64,000 nt of DNA from Methanosphaera sp. (GTDB lineage: Archaea; Methanobacteriota; Methanobacteria; Methanobacteriales; Methanobacteriaceae): the NCBI RefSeq assembly GCF_022768985.1, contig NZ_JALEKL010000011.1, positions 62,001 to 126,000 of the forward strand. Direction: 5' to 3'. The position numbers and the translations under genes are program-made. The notes under the pieces are model-generated. The model searched no databases and had not been told where the DNA came from. It saw only the letters and a program-made list of their open reading frames with translations. This document shows positions 45,427-58,006 of this stretch, one piece after another. How positions within the stretch are numbered: the first letter of the stretch is position 1; the number at the start of each line of letters is the position of its first letter.

Positions 45427-48285
45427 CTATTCAAGATAAATTGCAGGTTTATATGGTGTTGCATTTGGTGCTTTATTTTGTGGATCATAACTATTATCAT
45501 TATGTACAACTACTTTTGCACCAATTTCATCTTCAAGATAATCTATTGCATCATTTATTACTGCATATTCATCAACTTTTCCTACATAGTTGATTTTATT
45601 AAATGATTTTCCTGCTTTTGTTGCAAATTTAGATAATTCTTTCTTATTATCATGTAAGTTTGCTTTCATAGATCTTTGAATTATTTCACCAACATTTGGT
45701 TTTCCAACTTCTTGTGCAATTTCATATACTTCATATTTCCAGTCTTCTGATGTGTAAAGATGTATTGTTTCTGGTTCTGATTTTGTGATTTTGATAATTT
45801 CTTTTACATCTTTTGCAAGATCTTGAATTATTTCTTCACTTTTTTCAATTTTCTCATCTATTACACTTTCATCAGCTACAGGCCATGCTACTGATGCCAT
45901 GAATATATCATCATCATTGTATTGATCCCAGATTTCTTCTGTCATATATGGTATGAATGGTGAAAGGAGACGTATCCAGGTGTTAACAATGTAGGTAAGT
46001 GTATCTTTTTCTTCTTGTGTAACTGTTGTAATACGGTTAAGGTAGTAGTCAATATCTTTTCTAAATAAGAATAAACTTGCCTGTAGTGCTTTTCTTGTCT
46101 GGAAGCCTTCAAGTGCTTCTGTAGCTTCTGCTATTTTACGGTTGATTTGACTAATAATCCATTTGTTGATTGGTTTTTCAACTTTTGGAATTGTATTTTC
46201 TAGTGGAAGTTTAAGATCTTCTCCCATAATTTTTTCTACTTTTTGTGGGAATTGACCAATAGCTTCAAGTCTTCTTTGAATACCATTTACTTCTTTTTCT
46301 CTCCAGTCAAAGTCCTGCCATGGTTCTGCTGATGACATCAAGAAGAGTCTTACTGTATCTGCACCATAGGTATCTATTGCTTCACTTAGAAGTATTACAT
46401 TACCTTTTGATGATGACATTTTCTGTCCTTCAAGAAGACCCATACCAAATACTGTTATTCCTTGTGGCCATTTTGTATCTGGGAAGATTGCAGAATGGTG
46501 GAACATACAGAATGATAAGTGGTTTCCCACTAGATCTTTTGCAGATAATCTCCAGTTAAGTGGATACCAGTAGTTGAATTCTTTTTGTATTTCATTTGTT
46601 AGCTCTTCTGGTATCTGATTTACTGATCCATCATTTGCTCCTTCCTGATTAAGGAATACTTTGTTAAAGAATGCATCGTTAAGATCATCAGGGTTGATTT
46701 GTTCCATGAATTTTGCAATTGTATAGTATGACATGTAGATTGTTGAATCTGTTAATGGTTCAATGAGCCATTTTTTATCCCATGGCATGTGTGTTCCAAG
46801 ACCTAGACGTCTTGAACATGCCCAGTCTTCTAGCCAGTCAAGGTAGTATTCAAAGTTTGATCTTACCTCTTTTGGTACTACTTCAAGTTGGTCGAGACAT
46901 TCATATGCTTTTTTAGTCCATGCTTCATCTGAGTATTTTACAAACCATTGATCATGTAATTCTTTAACTACACATTTTGCTCCACATCTACAGATAATTG
47001 GTTTTTCTGCAAATTCATATAGTTTATCTGCAATACCTTCATTTATAAGTAGTTCTACTACATCATCACGTACATCTGCAACACGTACTCCTTCAAAGTC
47101 TGTGTTTGCATTCATTATACCTTTTGCATGTTCTTTTTTGTAGCTTTCATTTGTTGCTTCTTTAAGATTTTCATCATCTTGTGATGTTACATTGAACTCA
47201 TCAAGGAAGTCTTTTGCAGGGAACTCGGAGTATCCTTTAAGATCTACAAGGCTGATAATTTGAATGTTATCAATGTGTTGTTGAAGATCGTATTTTTCTA
47301 TTGCTTCTGTATTTTTCTTAATATCTTCAAGTGCTATGTAGTCAGCCGGTGCATGTGCTGGTACTGAAAATACTACACCTGTTGCATAGTCAGGATCTAC
47401 AAATGATGCAGGGAATATTGGAAGTTCAACATCATTAATTGGGTTTTTTACAACTTTTCCTATGAAATCTTTTGGATCTACATCTGCTATGATTTCCATG
47501 TCTTCTTTTTGGTAGATTATGTTATCATATGATGCTTTGGATATGATCCATTTTTCATCGTTGTATTTTACTTGTACATATTCTTCATTATCATTAAGCC
47601 ATATGTTTGTTGCACCATAGAGTGTTTCTGGTCTGAATGTTGCAGCTACAAGGTATGAATCTTCATATGGGAATTTGATAAGTGTTAATTCATTAATTGC
47701 TACTCCTTCTCCTTCAAGAAGATCATGATCTCCTACTGGGTTGTCATCATCAGGACAGTATTTTACTGGGTGTGATCCTTTATGAATTAAATCTTTATCT
47801 TTTAGTTGTCTTATTTGCCATCTTACAAATTGTTGGTAGTGTGGGTCAATTGTTCTAAATTCACGTCTCCAGTCAATTGTATATCCCATATTTACCATGT
47901 CATTGTGGTATTCATTACTGAAGTATTTTACAATGTATTCAGGATCTGTGAACTCTTTAAGTTCATCTTCTGGTACTTTATGTACATTTTTATAGATGTC
48001 AAGTGTCCATGGATCTTGTCTTTCTATTCTTTTTGCAATTCCAACTACTGGTGCTCCTGTAACGTGCCATGCCATTGGAAATAGTACATTGTATCCTTGC
48101 ATTCTTTTAAATCTTGCATATACATCAGGTACTGTGTATGTTCTTCCGTGTCCTACGTGCATTGCTCCACTTGGGTATGGGAATGCTACTGTTAGATACA
48201 TTTTTTCTCTATCATCAGGATTTGATTCGAAAAGTTTAGCATCTTGCCATTTTTTTTGCCATTTTTTTTCAATTTCTGTTACCAT
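45427..48285 (-). CDS. leuS: Leucyl-tRNA synthetase (archaeal type)
   Basis: This charges tRNA-Leu. The class I motifs are [16 protein letters not shown] (HIGH equivalent) and [12 protein letters not shown] (KMSKS equivalent). The editing CP1 insert (YGATNIWL and on) lies between them, as in archaeal and eukaryal enzymes. The length of 952 aa is typical of archaea. The chosen ATG ([10 protein letters not shown]) follows GGAG; an in-frame ATG 15 codons upstream has no clear site. Confidence 0.93.
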   Translation of the reverse strand: MVTEIEKKWQKKWQDAKLFESNPDDREKMYLTVAFPYPSGAMHVGHGRTYTVPDVYARFKRMQGYNVLFPMAWHVTGAPVVGIAKRIERQDPWTLDIYKNVHKVPEDELKEFTDPEYIVKYFSNEYHNDMVNMGYTIDWRREFRTIDPHYQQFVRWQIRQLKDKDLIHKGSHPVKYCPDDDNPVGDHDLLEGEGVAINELTLIKFPYEDSYLVAATFRPETLYGATNIWLNDNEEYVQVKYNDEKWIISKASYDNIIYQKEDMEIIADVDPKDFIGKVVKNPINDVELPIFPASFVDPDYATGVVFSVPAHAPADYIALEDIKKNTEAIEKYDLQQHIDNIQIISLVDLKGYSEFPAKDFLDEFNVTSQDDENLKEATNESYKKEHAKGIMNANTDFEGVRVADVRDDVVELLINEGIADKLYEFAEKPIICRCGAKCVVKELHDQWFVKYSDEAWTKKAYECLDQLEVVPKEVRSNFEYYLDWLEDWACSRRLGLGTHMPWDKKWLIEPLTDSTIYMSYYTIAKFMEQINPDDLNDAFFNKVFLNQEGANDGSVNQIPEELTNEIQKEFNYWYPLNWRLSAKDLVGNHLSFCMFHHSAIFPDTKWPQGITVFGMGLLEGQKMSSSKGNVILLSEAIDTYGADTVRLFLMSSAEPWQDFDWREKEVNGIQRRLEAIGQFPQKVEKIMGEDLKLPLENTIPKVEKPINKWIISQINRKIAEATEALEGFQTRKALQASLFLFRKDIDYYLNRITTVTQEEKDTLTYIVNTWIRLLSPFIPYMTEEIWDQYNDDDIFMASVAWPVADESVIDEKIEKSEEIIQDLAKDVKEIIKITKSEPETIHLYTSEDWKYEVYEIAQEVGKPNVGEIIQRSMKANLHDNKKELSKFATKAGKSFNKINYVGKVDEYAVINDAIDYLEDEIGAKVVVHNDNSYDPQNKAPNATPYKPAIYLE

Positions 48286-48559
48286 AAATATTAAACTCCA
48301 AAAAAATTTACTATACTCAATTAATCCCAATTTGTACTTTCTTAGTTTATCATATAATGAGTTTATTTATTGTTAATGGGGATTATAAAAAGTAGTAAAT
48401 AAGGCTGTTATAATTATCTTGAAAAAATAATATTTTCACATTATATTTAATATGATTTATATTTATATTAATAGGAAATATTTTAATTTTTAGTATAAAT
48501 TATGAAAAAAATATAAAAAAAAGGGAGGTTAAAAAAGTTAATTTTATCTAATATTTTTC

Positions 48560-49366
48560 TTAGAATTTTGATATGATTGGTGCTGTTTTTCTTTTATGTT
48601 CAGCATTTTCTACCATTCTAATAATACGTTCTACTTCTGATTTTTCAATTTCAAGTTTATCTGCAATTGAAGATGCATCCTCATTGTTGTCTACATATAA
48701 GTATAATATACGATCTAGTACATCATAGGTCATTCCTATTTCATCTTCATCTGTTTGACCTTCCCATAGACCTGCTGTTGGTGCTTTTGTTATTACTGTT
48801 TCTGGAACACCTAGTGTTTGTGCTACTTTTCTTACATCTTCTTTATATAGGTCTCCTATTGGTAGAAGATCTGATCCTCCATCACCATATTTTGTGAAGT
48901 ATCCAATTTCTAGTTCTGTTTTATTTCCTGTTCCTAAAACTAGGTAATTGTGTTTTGCAGCAAAATAGTAGAGTATTGCCATACGTATTCTTGGTTTTAG
49001 GTTTGCTGATGCTATTTCATCATTTTTACCTTTTTTATTGTCATCTGATTTATCACATACATTTAGTATGTAATCATGTATATCTTCAATTGAAATGTAT
49101 GGTGAGAAGATATCTAGTTCATCTTTAACAAGTTTTGCATCGAATAGATCTTCATCTGATGTGGTTTTTGATGGTAATCTGTATGCTATTACATTATCAG
49201 ATCCTAGTGCACGTACTGCAAGACATGCAACTACTGCTGAATCTATTCCTCCACTTAAACCTAATACTACACCTTCTGAATTTGATTCTTCCACTTTTTG
49301 TTTTATAAATGAACAAGCTCTTTCAACAAAGTCTCTATCATCAAAATCAGGTAAATTTATCATATC
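48560..49366 (-). CDS. nadE: NAD+ synthase (ammonia-dependent type)
   Basis: NadE amidates deamido-NAD with ATP. The PP-loop VLGLSGGIDSAVVACLA, the segment GTGNKTELEIGYFTKYGDGG and the KAPTAGLWEGQTDEDEIGM loop are diagnostic. No glutaminase domain is present, so ammonia must come from another source. The start is placed at MINLPDF; further ATG codons lie two and five residues upstream (up to 49381) and cannot be excluded. Confidence 0.92.
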   Translation of the reverse strand, partial: DMINLPDFDDRDFVERACSFIKQKVEESNSEGVVLGLSGGIDSAVVACLAVRALGSDNVIAYRLPSKTTSDEDLFDAKLVKDELDIFSPYISIEDIHDYILNVCDKSDDNKKGKNDEIASANLKPRIRMAILYYFAAKHNYLVLGTGNKTELEIGYFTKYGDGGSDLLPIGDLYKEDVRKVAQTLGVPETVITKAPTAGLWEGQTDEDEIGMTYDVLDRILYLYVDNNEDASSIADKLEIEKSEVERIIRMVENAEHKRKTAPIISKF

Positions 49367-49603
49367 TTTTTTCATCCCCATTTAATATAAAATTATTATT
49401 GTTAATATTTTTCTAAATTTATAATAATTTATTATATAAATGATACTATTTATTATTAATTTATAAAAAAGAAGAATGATTATTATTAGATTATAAGTTA
49501 AATAAAAGTAATCTTATTTTAAATAAAACATTATATATTAATTAAATTAATATTATATAAAATAGAATAATAATTTTTATATAAATTATTTGTATAATCA
49601 TAA

Positions 49604-50656
<1,053 letters not shown>

Positions 50657-50795
50657 AAGTGCACATATATAACCACCCATCTTTTTTTTACTTTTTTTTA
50701 GATTATTTTAATTTATAGTTAATTTATTTTCAAAAAATAGTATTTATAGAAAAAATATTTTAAAAAGGGAGGGGAAGAATTTCATTACATTTTCT

Positions 50796-51374
50796 TTAAA
50801 ATGTTCCTTTTGTACTTAATATTTGATTATGTGTAATTTTTGTTGCATCATTTAATGCACGTGCAAGTGCTTTAAATATGGCCTCACAGATATGATGATC
50901 ATTTTCACCTTCTGCTTTAATATTAATATTCATAAGTGAATTGTTTGCAAATGTTTCCATGAAATGTTTAATATTTTGTGTACTAAGATCACTTATTGAC
51001 TGATATTCAAAGTCTGCCTTAAATACTGTGTAGTTACGTCCACCAATATCTACAGCTACATTTGCAAGTGCTTCATCCATTGGAACTACAGCATATGCCA
51101 TTCTATTAATTCCAACTTTATCACCAAGAGCCTCTTTAAAACATTCACCTAGTACAATTGCTGTATCTTCTACTGTATGATGATCATCAACATCAATATC
51201 TCCATCTACAATTACATCTAGGTCAAAAAATCCATGTTTTGTAAATGCTTCAAGCATATGATCAAAGAATTTAACTTTTGTATCAATATTACTTTTTCCT
51301 TCACCATCAATATTTAATCTTATTTTTATATCTGTTTCTTTTGTTTTACGAGATATTTGGGCAATTCTTTCCAT
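50796..51374 (-). CDS. hisB: Imidazoleglycerol-phosphate dehydratase
   Basis: HisB makes imidazole-acetol phosphate in histidine synthesis and binds two Mn ions through repeated His-rich motifs. They are seen as [39 protein letters not shown] and [18 protein letters not shown]. The length of 192 aa is normal and single-domain (no phosphatase part). AAGGGGA lies upstream. It follows the flippase gene on the same strand with a 55-bp gap. Confidence 0.95.
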   Translation of the reverse strand: MERIAQISRKTKETDIKIRLNIDGEGKSNIDTKVKFFDHMLEAFTKHGFFDLDVIVDGDIDVDDHHTVEDTAIVLGECFKEALGDKVGINRMAYAVVPMDEALANVAVDIGGRNYTVFKADFEYQSISDLSTQNIKHFMETFANNSLMNINIKAEGENDHHICEAIFKALARALNDATKITHNQILSTKGTF

Positions 51375-51429
51375 TTTTCTCTTATTCCCCTTTGAATTTT
51401 TTATTTTCTTTAATATTATCTTCTAAATT

Positions 51430-52980
51430 TTACATTGAATATAGTTTATGTTTATCTATAAAATCCATGATATTTGATGTGTATCTTTTAATGTATGGAA
51501 TCTTTTCTACATAGTTTATGAAAAAGATTATATCATCTTTTGAAAGTACTCTAAATACTAGAAGTGACAGCATATATACAATGAGTGAAACTATCGAACC
51601 TATAATTAAGCCCATTATTGTTTTTGGTATTACTATACATATTAAGGCAAGTATTACATTACAAAGTAAAATCAATGCAATGTTTTTTATTGGTAATTTT
51701 ATCTTTGTTTTTCGAATTACAATAAATAATATTATACACATTAGTATTGCTGTTGTTATTGTTGTTGCAACTGCTGCACCTTCAATTCCTATATCTTTTA
51801 CAAATAATACATTTAACACTACATTTATTATTGTTCCCATTAGCAGTACATACATTGGAGTTTTTGGACTTCCTGTTCCTTGAAGTATACTACTACATAC
51901 CATGTAAATACTATAAAATGACATTCCAACAACAAGTATACTTAATACTCCTGATGCTGGAATATATATGCTTCCAAATAAAAGATGTATTACATTACTA
52001 CTAAATATGCTTATAATTAAACATAGTGGTACAACTGTAAGTATACAGTATCGTAGACAGTCAACTACATATTTTTGTAGTAAGTTTTGATCTTTTAGTG
52101 CATATGCCTCTGATGCTGCAGGAAGCATTACTGTTGCAATTGAAAGTGATATTACAAGTGGCATTCGAGCTATTGGATCGGCTGAATTATAATATCCAAC
52201 ATCACGTGATAGCATAAATATTCCAATTATAATTGTTCCAACATCATATATTACCATCTCAGATAGTGCTGTTATTGTAACAGGTATTGAAAACTTAATA
52301 AGCATATAGAGAAGTTTTAATTCCTCTTTCTTTGTTAAGTTAAGATCATCATCTGATTTGAAAATTCCACTAATATGTTTTTTGTAGAGATATACTGCAA
52401 CTATTGCTGATACTATAAATCCTACAGCTCCACCAAGAACTGCTCCCATTGCATAAAATCCACATACAACAAATAAACATGCAAATATTATTGTTGATGC
52501 TTGTTCGGCAAGTCTATTATATACTGTGTATTCATTCTTGTATACTCCCTGGTATGCTCCTCTCATTGCACCTACAATCACACTAAATGGTGGTATAAGA
52601 CTTACAGCTCTTAGTGGCCATACTACATCTGGCATGTGAAATATATTATTTGCTATGAAATCTGATGAAAAAAGAAGCAGTATACTTAAAATTAATGCCA
52701 TGAAGATCATATAACGTGTTGCAATATGCATTATTTGGCGTATTAATGCTTTTTCATCTTTTGCATTAAATTGTGCTACATACTTTGCTATTGCAGGTGG
52801 AAGTCCTCCTGCTGAAAGTATCTGGAAAACTCCCTGAAATGGTAGTGTTAAACCATAAAGTCCATATCCTTCAGGTCCTAGTAATCTTGTCATTAGAAGT
52901 CTATTTATATATCCTCCTATACGAAATAGAAGATTTCCAATAACTAGAATAAAACTATTTTTCATGAGTTTATCTGACAT
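51430..52980 (-). CDS. Oligosaccharide flippase (Wzx/MOP superfamily)
   Basis: The 516-aa protein has about 14 hydrophobic helices, as in the Wzx/MurJ branch of the MOP exporter superfamily. The N-terminal FILVIGNLLFRIGGYINRLL and RLLGPEGYGLYGLTLPFQGV, and the later SLSIATVMLPAASEAYA, are typical. It would flip a lipid-linked glycan, perhaps a pseudomurein or surface polysaccharide precursor. The neighbouring divergent genes encode a polymerase-like and a glycosyltransferase-like protein, consistent with a surface glycan locus. Confidence 0.85.
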   Translation of the reverse strand: MSDKLMKNSFILVIGNLLFRIGGYINRLLMTRLLGPEGYGLYGLTLPFQGVFQILSAGGLPPAIAKYVAQFNAKDEKALIRQIMHIATRYMIFMALILSILLLFSSDFIANNIFHMPDVVWPLRAVSLIPPFSVIVGAMRGAYQGVYKNEYTVYNRLAEQASTIIFACLFVVCGFYAMGAVLGGAVGFIVSAIVAVYLYKKHISGIFKSDDDLNLTKKEELKLLYMLIKFSIPVTITALSEMVIYDVGTIIIGIFMLSRDVGYYNSADPIARMPLVISLSIATVMLPAASEAYALKDQNLLQKYVVDCLRYCILTVVPLCLIISIFSSNVIHLLFGSIYIPASGVLSILVVGMSFYSIYMVCSSILQGTGSPKTPMYVLLMGTIINVVLNVLFVKDIGIEGAAVATTITTAILMCIILFIVIRKTKIKLPIKNIALILLCNVILALICIVIPKTIMGLIIGSIVSLIVYMLSLLVFRVLSKDDIIFFINYVEKIPYIKRYTSNIMDFIDKHKLYSM

Positions 52981-53167
52981 ATTAATTCACAACTACCTTA
53001 CTGATTTTAATACTATATTTAAGAATTATTAATATTATAAGTTTTATAATTTTATTTTGTAATGTTATTTATTTTTCTAAAAAATAAAATTGTTTATATC
53101 ACTTTTAAGAAATATTATAGTAATATATAAAAATTAATTAACAATTTTTTTAATGTGGTAGATTTAA

Positions 53168-54268
53168 ATGGATTATAAAAAACTTGACATATTTTCGCCA
53201 ATGATTTTAGTGGTACTTGTTTTAGTATACCTTATTTTTGCATATGTTGGTTTTTCCTTTAACTTAAAAAACTTGACAGGTGTGGGATTTAACACTGTCC
53301 TTGTTATATTTTTAGGACTTGTATTTTATGTTCTTGGAGTTTATATTGTTAAAGGCTTACTTAAAAATAGAGAAATTACCATTGATAAATCAAAGATTAA
53401 AAAGCTTACATCAGAGAAGTTTATTGTGATGGTTGTACTTCTTGGAATTATTCTTCAAGTTGTTAATCTTCTATATCTTGGAGGTATACCTCTTTTTAGT
53501 GGATATTTAAAAGCTAAGGCTGCAACACGTATATGGCTTTTGTCATATCTGTTATTTTTACCTTCAATTAACATATTACTTGCTAAGTATCCTAAGAAGA
53601 AGTATTTCCTACTGTTTATTGTAGGTTTAGTACTCTTTACATTTACAGGATATAGAACAACTGTTATGGCAATTGTGATAAGTATATTTATCTGTCTTTA
53701 TTATACTCGTGATCTTAAATGGACACAGCTTATAATATCAGCTGCTGCAATATTTGCACTACTACTTATTGTAGGATATGTTGCTGTAAAATCAATAGAA
53801 TGGCAAACATGGACATTAAATCCTCTTGAACTTCTATTTTACAGGGCAGGATATACTCTTCAAGTTCTTGATCATGCCGTAGCACTTCAAGGAAGTACAC
53901 ATGGACTTCTATTATACAATACATTAACAGGATTTTTAAAATCAACAGATCCAAGAGTGATTGTAGGTTCAACTACACTAGGATATGCACATTCAACAAC
54001 ATCTATGATATTTGGTCCGGCTCTACTTGACTTTGGAGCTTATGCTATGATTATTCAAATGTTACTTCTTGGAATAATTCTTGGCATACTATATCATTTA
54101 ATGAAAAATACAAAAGATAATCTCTTTGTTGCATTATATGCAATGATATTAGCACATACACTCATATGGATTGAAACAGGACCAACAGATTTAGTAGTAT
54201 TATTATTTTTTGCAATTGCAATAATACTATGTTTATACACTACAAAAATTACCAAAAAGAGAGGATGA
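53168..54268 (+). CDS. Oligosaccharide repeat-unit polymerase-like membrane protein (Wzy-like)
   Basis: The 366-aa protein has about ten hydrophobic helices and resembles O-antigen polymerase-type proteins. The segment LFTFTGYRTTVMAIVISIF, with arginine in a membrane-proximal position, matches the Wzy pattern. It is divergent from the flippase gene and ends 3 bp before the next gene. The polymerase role is inferred from topology and neighbours. GTGGT lies before the ATG. Confidence 0.6.
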   Translation: MDYKKLDIFSPMILVVLVLVYLIFAYVGFSFNLKNLTGVGFNTVLVIFLGLVFYVLGVYIVKGLLKNREITIDKSKIKKLTSEKFIVMVVLLGIILQVVNLLYLGGIPLFSGYLKAKAATRIWLLSYLLFLPSINILLAKYPKKKYFLLFIVGLVLFTFTGYRTTVMAIVISIFICLYYTRDLKWTQLIISAAAIFALLLIVGYVAVKSIEWQTWTLNPLELLFYRAGYTLQVLDHAVALQGSTHGLLLYNTLTGFLKSTDPRVIVGSTTLGYAHSTTSMIFGPALLDFGAYAMIIQMLLLGIILGILYHLMKNTKDNLFVALYAMILAHTLIWIETGPTDLVVLLFFAIAIILCLYTTKITKKRG

Positions 54269-54271
54269 AAT

Positions 54272-55348
54272 TTGAACATAGCAATAGTAGCTGAAACAGC
54301 TCCAGCAAAGACTTTAATTCCTATAATTGAGAAGTTAGATACAGATGTTAATATAACATCACTTACTCATAGTGAAGGTGCTGATCAATTACTATCAGTT
54401 TATAGTGATGAGCTAATATCAATAGGTCAATCACGGAGAAATACTCAAAAAAGACGAAGTGATATTAAGATTGCATCACTTGTTATGCGTGATGTATATA
54501 GGACTCATCGTGAACTTAAAAATAGGGATATTGATCTTGTCCTTACCTGTGGAAATGCAGGTGATGTTAGAAAAGGAATAATGGCAGCAAAAAAACTTAA
54601 AATTCCAACAATTCATATTGAACAAGATATTTACAATCCTATTGAAATGATATCTTATGCTGATATTATAACAGTACCTCATGAGGATGCAAAAAAGAAG
54701 CTTAAGAAGATGTATGGTATTACAAATACTATCAATATTCGTGGATATCCTCAGGCTGAATATGTAAGTAAGGTTCCACTTACAGATAAGAAGACATTGT
54801 ATGATTATTATAATATTGATGATTTCTATCTTCTTGTTCTTGGTGGTGATGCTAAAGCTGAGGATGTTCCAAGAATTATTCATGAGGTTGAAAAGCTTGA
54901 TAAGGACATTTTAATTGTTCCATATCGTTTTGATACAGATTATGTTCTTAAGTCTATTCGCAGAAATAATACTTATGTTATTGATGGATATGTTGATCTG
55001 TTAAGTCTTATGAATGCATCACAGGGTGTTATATACATTGCTGGTATGGGAATTACAATTGAAGCAGGTGTATTATCTACTCCTGCTGTTAAAATTAGAG
55101 GTTTCCATCGTGATCATGAAAGTAATAATCTTGCAACTCGTATTGGTATTAATGTAGTTGATGTTGAAGATATCTCATATGGTGTTGATCATATGAAGCC
55201 TGCTGTTGGTAGTCGTCTTGTTAATAATGGTATTAAGGCAAGCTGGAAGGTTGCAGATTTAATTAAACAAAGACATATGTTTAAGATGCAATCTGGTGGT
55301 GCATCATCACTTAAAAGAATTTGGAATCAACGTAAAAAGTACAGATGA
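54272..55348 (+). CDS. Glycosyltransferase/2-epimerase-like GT-B protein
   Basis: The start is TTG with GAGGATGA upstream; the preceding stop is 3 bp away. The pattern DIDLVLTCGNAGDVRKGIMAAKKLKIPTIH and IEAGVLSTPAVKIRG resembles GT-B fold enzymes such as UDP-GlcNAc 2-epimerases, although key epimerase histidines are not obvious. It is cotranscribed with the polymerase-like gene. The substrate is unknown. Confidence 0.55.
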   Translation: MNIAIVAETAPAKTLIPIIEKLDTDVNITSLTHSEGADQLLSVYSDELISIGQSRRNTQKRRSDIKIASLVMRDVYRTHRELKNRDIDLVLTCGNAGDVRKGIMAAKKLKIPTIHIEQDIYNPIEMISYADIITVPHEDAKKKLKKMYGITNTINIRGYPQAEYVSKVPLTDKKTLYDYYNIDDFYLLVLGGDAKAEDVPRIIHEVEKLDKDILIVPYRFDTDYVLKSIRRNNTYVIDGYVDLLSLMNASQGVIYIAGMGITIEAGVLSTPAVKIRGFHRDHESNNLATRIGINVVDVEDISYGVDHMKPAVGSRLVNNGIKASWKVADLIKQRHMFKMQSGGASSLKRIWNQRKKYR

Positions 55349-55356
55349 AAAAAAAG

Positions 55357-55393
55357 AGGTGTATTTTTGGATGAATTCACACCTTTCATCCAA
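55357..55393 (+). terminator. Terminator hairpin with pseudoknot potential
   Basis: TTGGATGAA (55367-55375) and TTCATCCAA (55385-55393) form a perfect 9-bp stem with a 9-nt loop, followed by TTATTTTTTTATA. The upstream AGGTGT (55357-55362) can pair with ACACCT (55379-55384) inside that loop, which gives an H-type pseudoknot layout. Confidence 0.55.
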
Positions 55394-55447
55394 TTATTTT
55401 TTTATACATTTTTTAGCTTATTTTATTTTGGTGTTTAATTTTTTATT

Positions 55448-56599
55448 TTAGAAGTCTATTTTTTCTATTGTTTCATGAAGATTTTCAAGTAATTGTTTTT
55501 GATCTATTTTTTCAACAATTTCTTTTACAAGTTCTAAGTCTGCATGTGTTTCTGGATATTTTGGTACTGCAAGACATCCCCCATCTTCAATTATTGAAAC
55601 TTCATATGAACCAATTTGCTTTGCAATAGCTTCAATTTCTATCTTATCTGAACATATAAGTGGGCTAAATATTGGCATGCGACAGTGATATCTTGTAGAT
55701 TCTATATTATTTAGTGTTTGTGATGCAACTTGTCCTATACTACTTCCATCAACTATTGCACTTGCATGTTTTATATTTGCAAGATATTCTGCAATTTGAT
55801 ACATTCCACTTTTACATAGTACACATGTCATTCTTGGTGGTGCTAGTTCTTTTACATCACCTAGGTAGTTTCCAAATTTAACAGAATATAGTTCTACTTT
55901 TTCACCTAGTGAATAACGTTGAAGATTAGATGCTTGTTGTTTTACTTTTTCCATTGTATCTTTTGTAAATGGTTCATTATCACAGTGAAGTAGTACTAGT
56001 GAACATCCACGTTTTAGCATCTGATATGCTGCAACTGGTGAATCTATTCCTGATGATATTAAACATACTACTTTTCCCTGTGATCCTACAGGTAATCCTC
56101 CAAGTGTTTTAATTTTCTTAGTGTAGAGGTATGTTATATCATCACGTACTTCTACATACAATGTAAAGTCAGGATTTGATAGATTTACCTTTGCATTTGT
56201 TAGTTTTACAACAACAGATCCACAGTATCCTGCCATTTGCTGGCTTGTAAAGTCATGATTTCCTACACGTCTACATTTAACTGCAAATGTATCAACTTCA
56301 GGATTAAATTCTCCAGCATCTATAACTTCTGGTATTACCTCATCAATTAGTTGTTTTATCTTATCATTATCTGTCACTGTTTCATACACTGGACTATATG
56401 ATACTATTCCAAATACACGATGCAGTACATCATCTACTTTTTGTTCATCTTCATCTGTTATTAGAAGAAGACGTCCTTGATTGTTTATAAATTCACATTC
56501 AAGTTCTGTTTTTATGTTTTTCATTAATTTATTTTCAAATTTACGTCTTATCTTTGGACTTTTTATTCCTATTTCTCCATATCTTACAATGTATTTCAT
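55448..56599 (-). CDS. thiI: tRNA 4-thiouridine sulfurtransferase ThiI
   Basis: ThiI uses ATP to insert sulfur at U8 of tRNA. The N-terminal ferredoxin-like and THUMP domains (to about residue 165) are followed by the PP-loop VCLISSGIDSPVAAYQMLKR. The segment MTCVLCKSGMYQIAE in the catalytic domain carries two Cys that could take part in sulfur transfer. No rhodanese domain is present, which is common in archaea. The length of 383 aa is normal. It follows the VWA gene with a 35-bp gap and has AGGAG before the ATG. Confidence 0.9.
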   Translation of the reverse strand: MKYIVRYGEIGIKSPKIRRKFENKLMKNIKTELECEFINNQGRLLLITDEDEQKVDDVLHRVFGIVSYSPVYETVTDNDKIKQLIDEVIPEVIDAGEFNPEVDTFAVKCRRVGNHDFTSQQMAGYCGSVVVKLTNAKVNLSNPDFTLYVEVRDDITYLYTKKIKTLGGLPVGSQGKVVCLISSGIDSPVAAYQMLKRGCSLVLLHCDNEPFTKDTMEKVKQQASNLQRYSLGEKVELYSVKFGNYLGDVKELAPPRMTCVLCKSGMYQIAEYLANIKHASAIVDGSSIGQVASQTLNNIESTRYHCRMPIFSPLICSDKIEIEAIAKQIGSYEVSIIEDGGCLAVPKYPETHADLELVKEIVEKIDQKQLLENLHETIEKIDF

Positions 56600-56634
56600 G
56601 TTCTCCTATTTCCTCCCTAGTTAAATTTAAATTA

Positions 56635-57837
56635 TTATAAATCCTCAATTAGTCTTGCTAAGTTTTTAAGATTTTTAACTTCATGAACTTCTGCACCAAC
56701 TTTTATGTAGTCATCAACACAGCTTGTATGTGATTTCCAGTTTTCTTTTGGTTCTGGATTAAATATCAGTACTCGTTGTGTTTTTTCAACAATTTTTCTC
56801 AGTACCACTGCACTTTCTGCCAGTCCTTCTTTTTGTCTTGATTTCCAGTCTCGACAGTCTGTTAGTATTATTACAACTGTTCTATAATTTAGTGGTGCTT
56901 GATTTAGAAATTGTTTAAATGATTGTGTCATGTCTGATTCTTCATGTCGCATCCCATGAGCTTTTCTTTTATCCATTATACTTTGATATGTCCTGTAGTA
57001 TGACTCTGTTTTTAGTTCTTCTGATATATCAATTATTTGGCTGTCAAATTCATATGTTGTTACTTTTCTAAATGATCTTTGACATCCATAGATTATTGAA
57101 AAAAACCAGCTGCTAATCCAGTCACATGATCCACTTATATCATTTAAAAATACGTGTTTTGACTTATCTAGTGGTGGTTTTGCTTTTTGTAGATCTATTA
57201 GTTTTCCACCATTTTTAAGGTTTTTACGTATTGTTTTTTGTATGCTTATCTTATTTTTATTTGCCTTTTTTTGACGTTTCATTCGTCTGTTTGCAATTTT
57301 CTTTCCTAGTTTTCTGCATACTTCTAGTGTTTTTTCATCGAATTGATTTAGTTGTGTTATGTCTGCATCTGGTATTTCTTTTTCTTTTAGTGTTTTTCTT
57401 TTCTGTAGATCTGCACTCATTTGTTTGAATATTATTTCCTCAAATGATATTTGTTTTGGTTTTGGTTTTTCTTTTGGTTTTGGTTTTTTGTTGAATTTTA
57501 TTTCATCTGTTTTTATTTTCTCTGGGTCTTGTTTTTTTTCTGGTTTTTGTTTTTGTTTGTCTTTGTCTTTTTTTGGTGGTTTTTTTGTCAGGTCGCGTGG
57601 TGGTTGTTTTAGTTTTTCTGTTTCTTTAAATAGATCATCATATATTTTATTAAATTTTGCTTCATCGTATGAATCTTTCACATATACACTTTTAAATGCG
57701 AGTTTTAGGTTTTTTGATGAGTTTGTCAATTGCATTATCTCATATACATCACATGCTAGCTTTGTAGTTCTTATACTTACATTTACTCCTTCATCTCGTA
57801 GTTTGTTTGATAGTGCAATTATTTTTTCATCTGGCAT
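56635..57837 (-). CDS. VWA-domain protein (CoxE-like)
   Basis: The C-terminal half is a von Willebrand A domain with the metal-ion-dependent adhesion site DISGS in HVFLNDISGSCDW and TVVIILTDCRDWKS. The N-terminal part is helical and is followed by a Lys/Pro-rich linker (about residues 95-150, with KPKPKEKPKPKQ). This layout matches CoxE/YehP-type proteins that pair with MoxR AAA ATPases. No MoxR gene is adjacent; the only one in the window is at 20798-21640. AGGATG lies upstream of the ATG. Confidence 0.75.
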   Translation of the reverse strand: MPDEKIIALSNKLRDEGVNVSIRTTKLACDVYEIMQLTNSSKNLKLAFKSVYVKDSYDEAKFNKIYDDLFKETEKLKQPPRDLTKKPPKKDKDKQKQKPEKKQDPEKIKTDEIKFNKKPKPKEKPKPKQISFEEIIFKQMSADLQKRKTLKEKEIPDADITQLNQFDEKTLEVCRKLGKKIANRRMKRQKKANKNKISIQKTIRKNLKNGGKLIDLQKAKPPLDKSKHVFLNDISGSCDWISSWFFSIIYGCQRSFRKVTTYEFDSQIIDISEELKTESYYRTYQSIMDKRKAHGMRHEESDMTQSFKQFLNQAPLNYRTVVIILTDCRDWKSRQKEGLAESAVVLRKIVEKTQRVLIFNPEPKENWKSHTSCVDDYIKVGAEVHEVKNLKNLARLIEDL

Positions 57838-58006
57838 TAAAAAAAAACATCCTATTACTTTTTATTATTATTGTGTCTTGTTTGGTGTTATTTTTATTTT
57901 TATTTATTCATGTAGTTCTCTATTAACATTGTTATATTTTTATATTCTCTTATATAAATGATTATATAAAATAAATAAATAACCACAATAAAAAGGAATA
58001 TTTATC

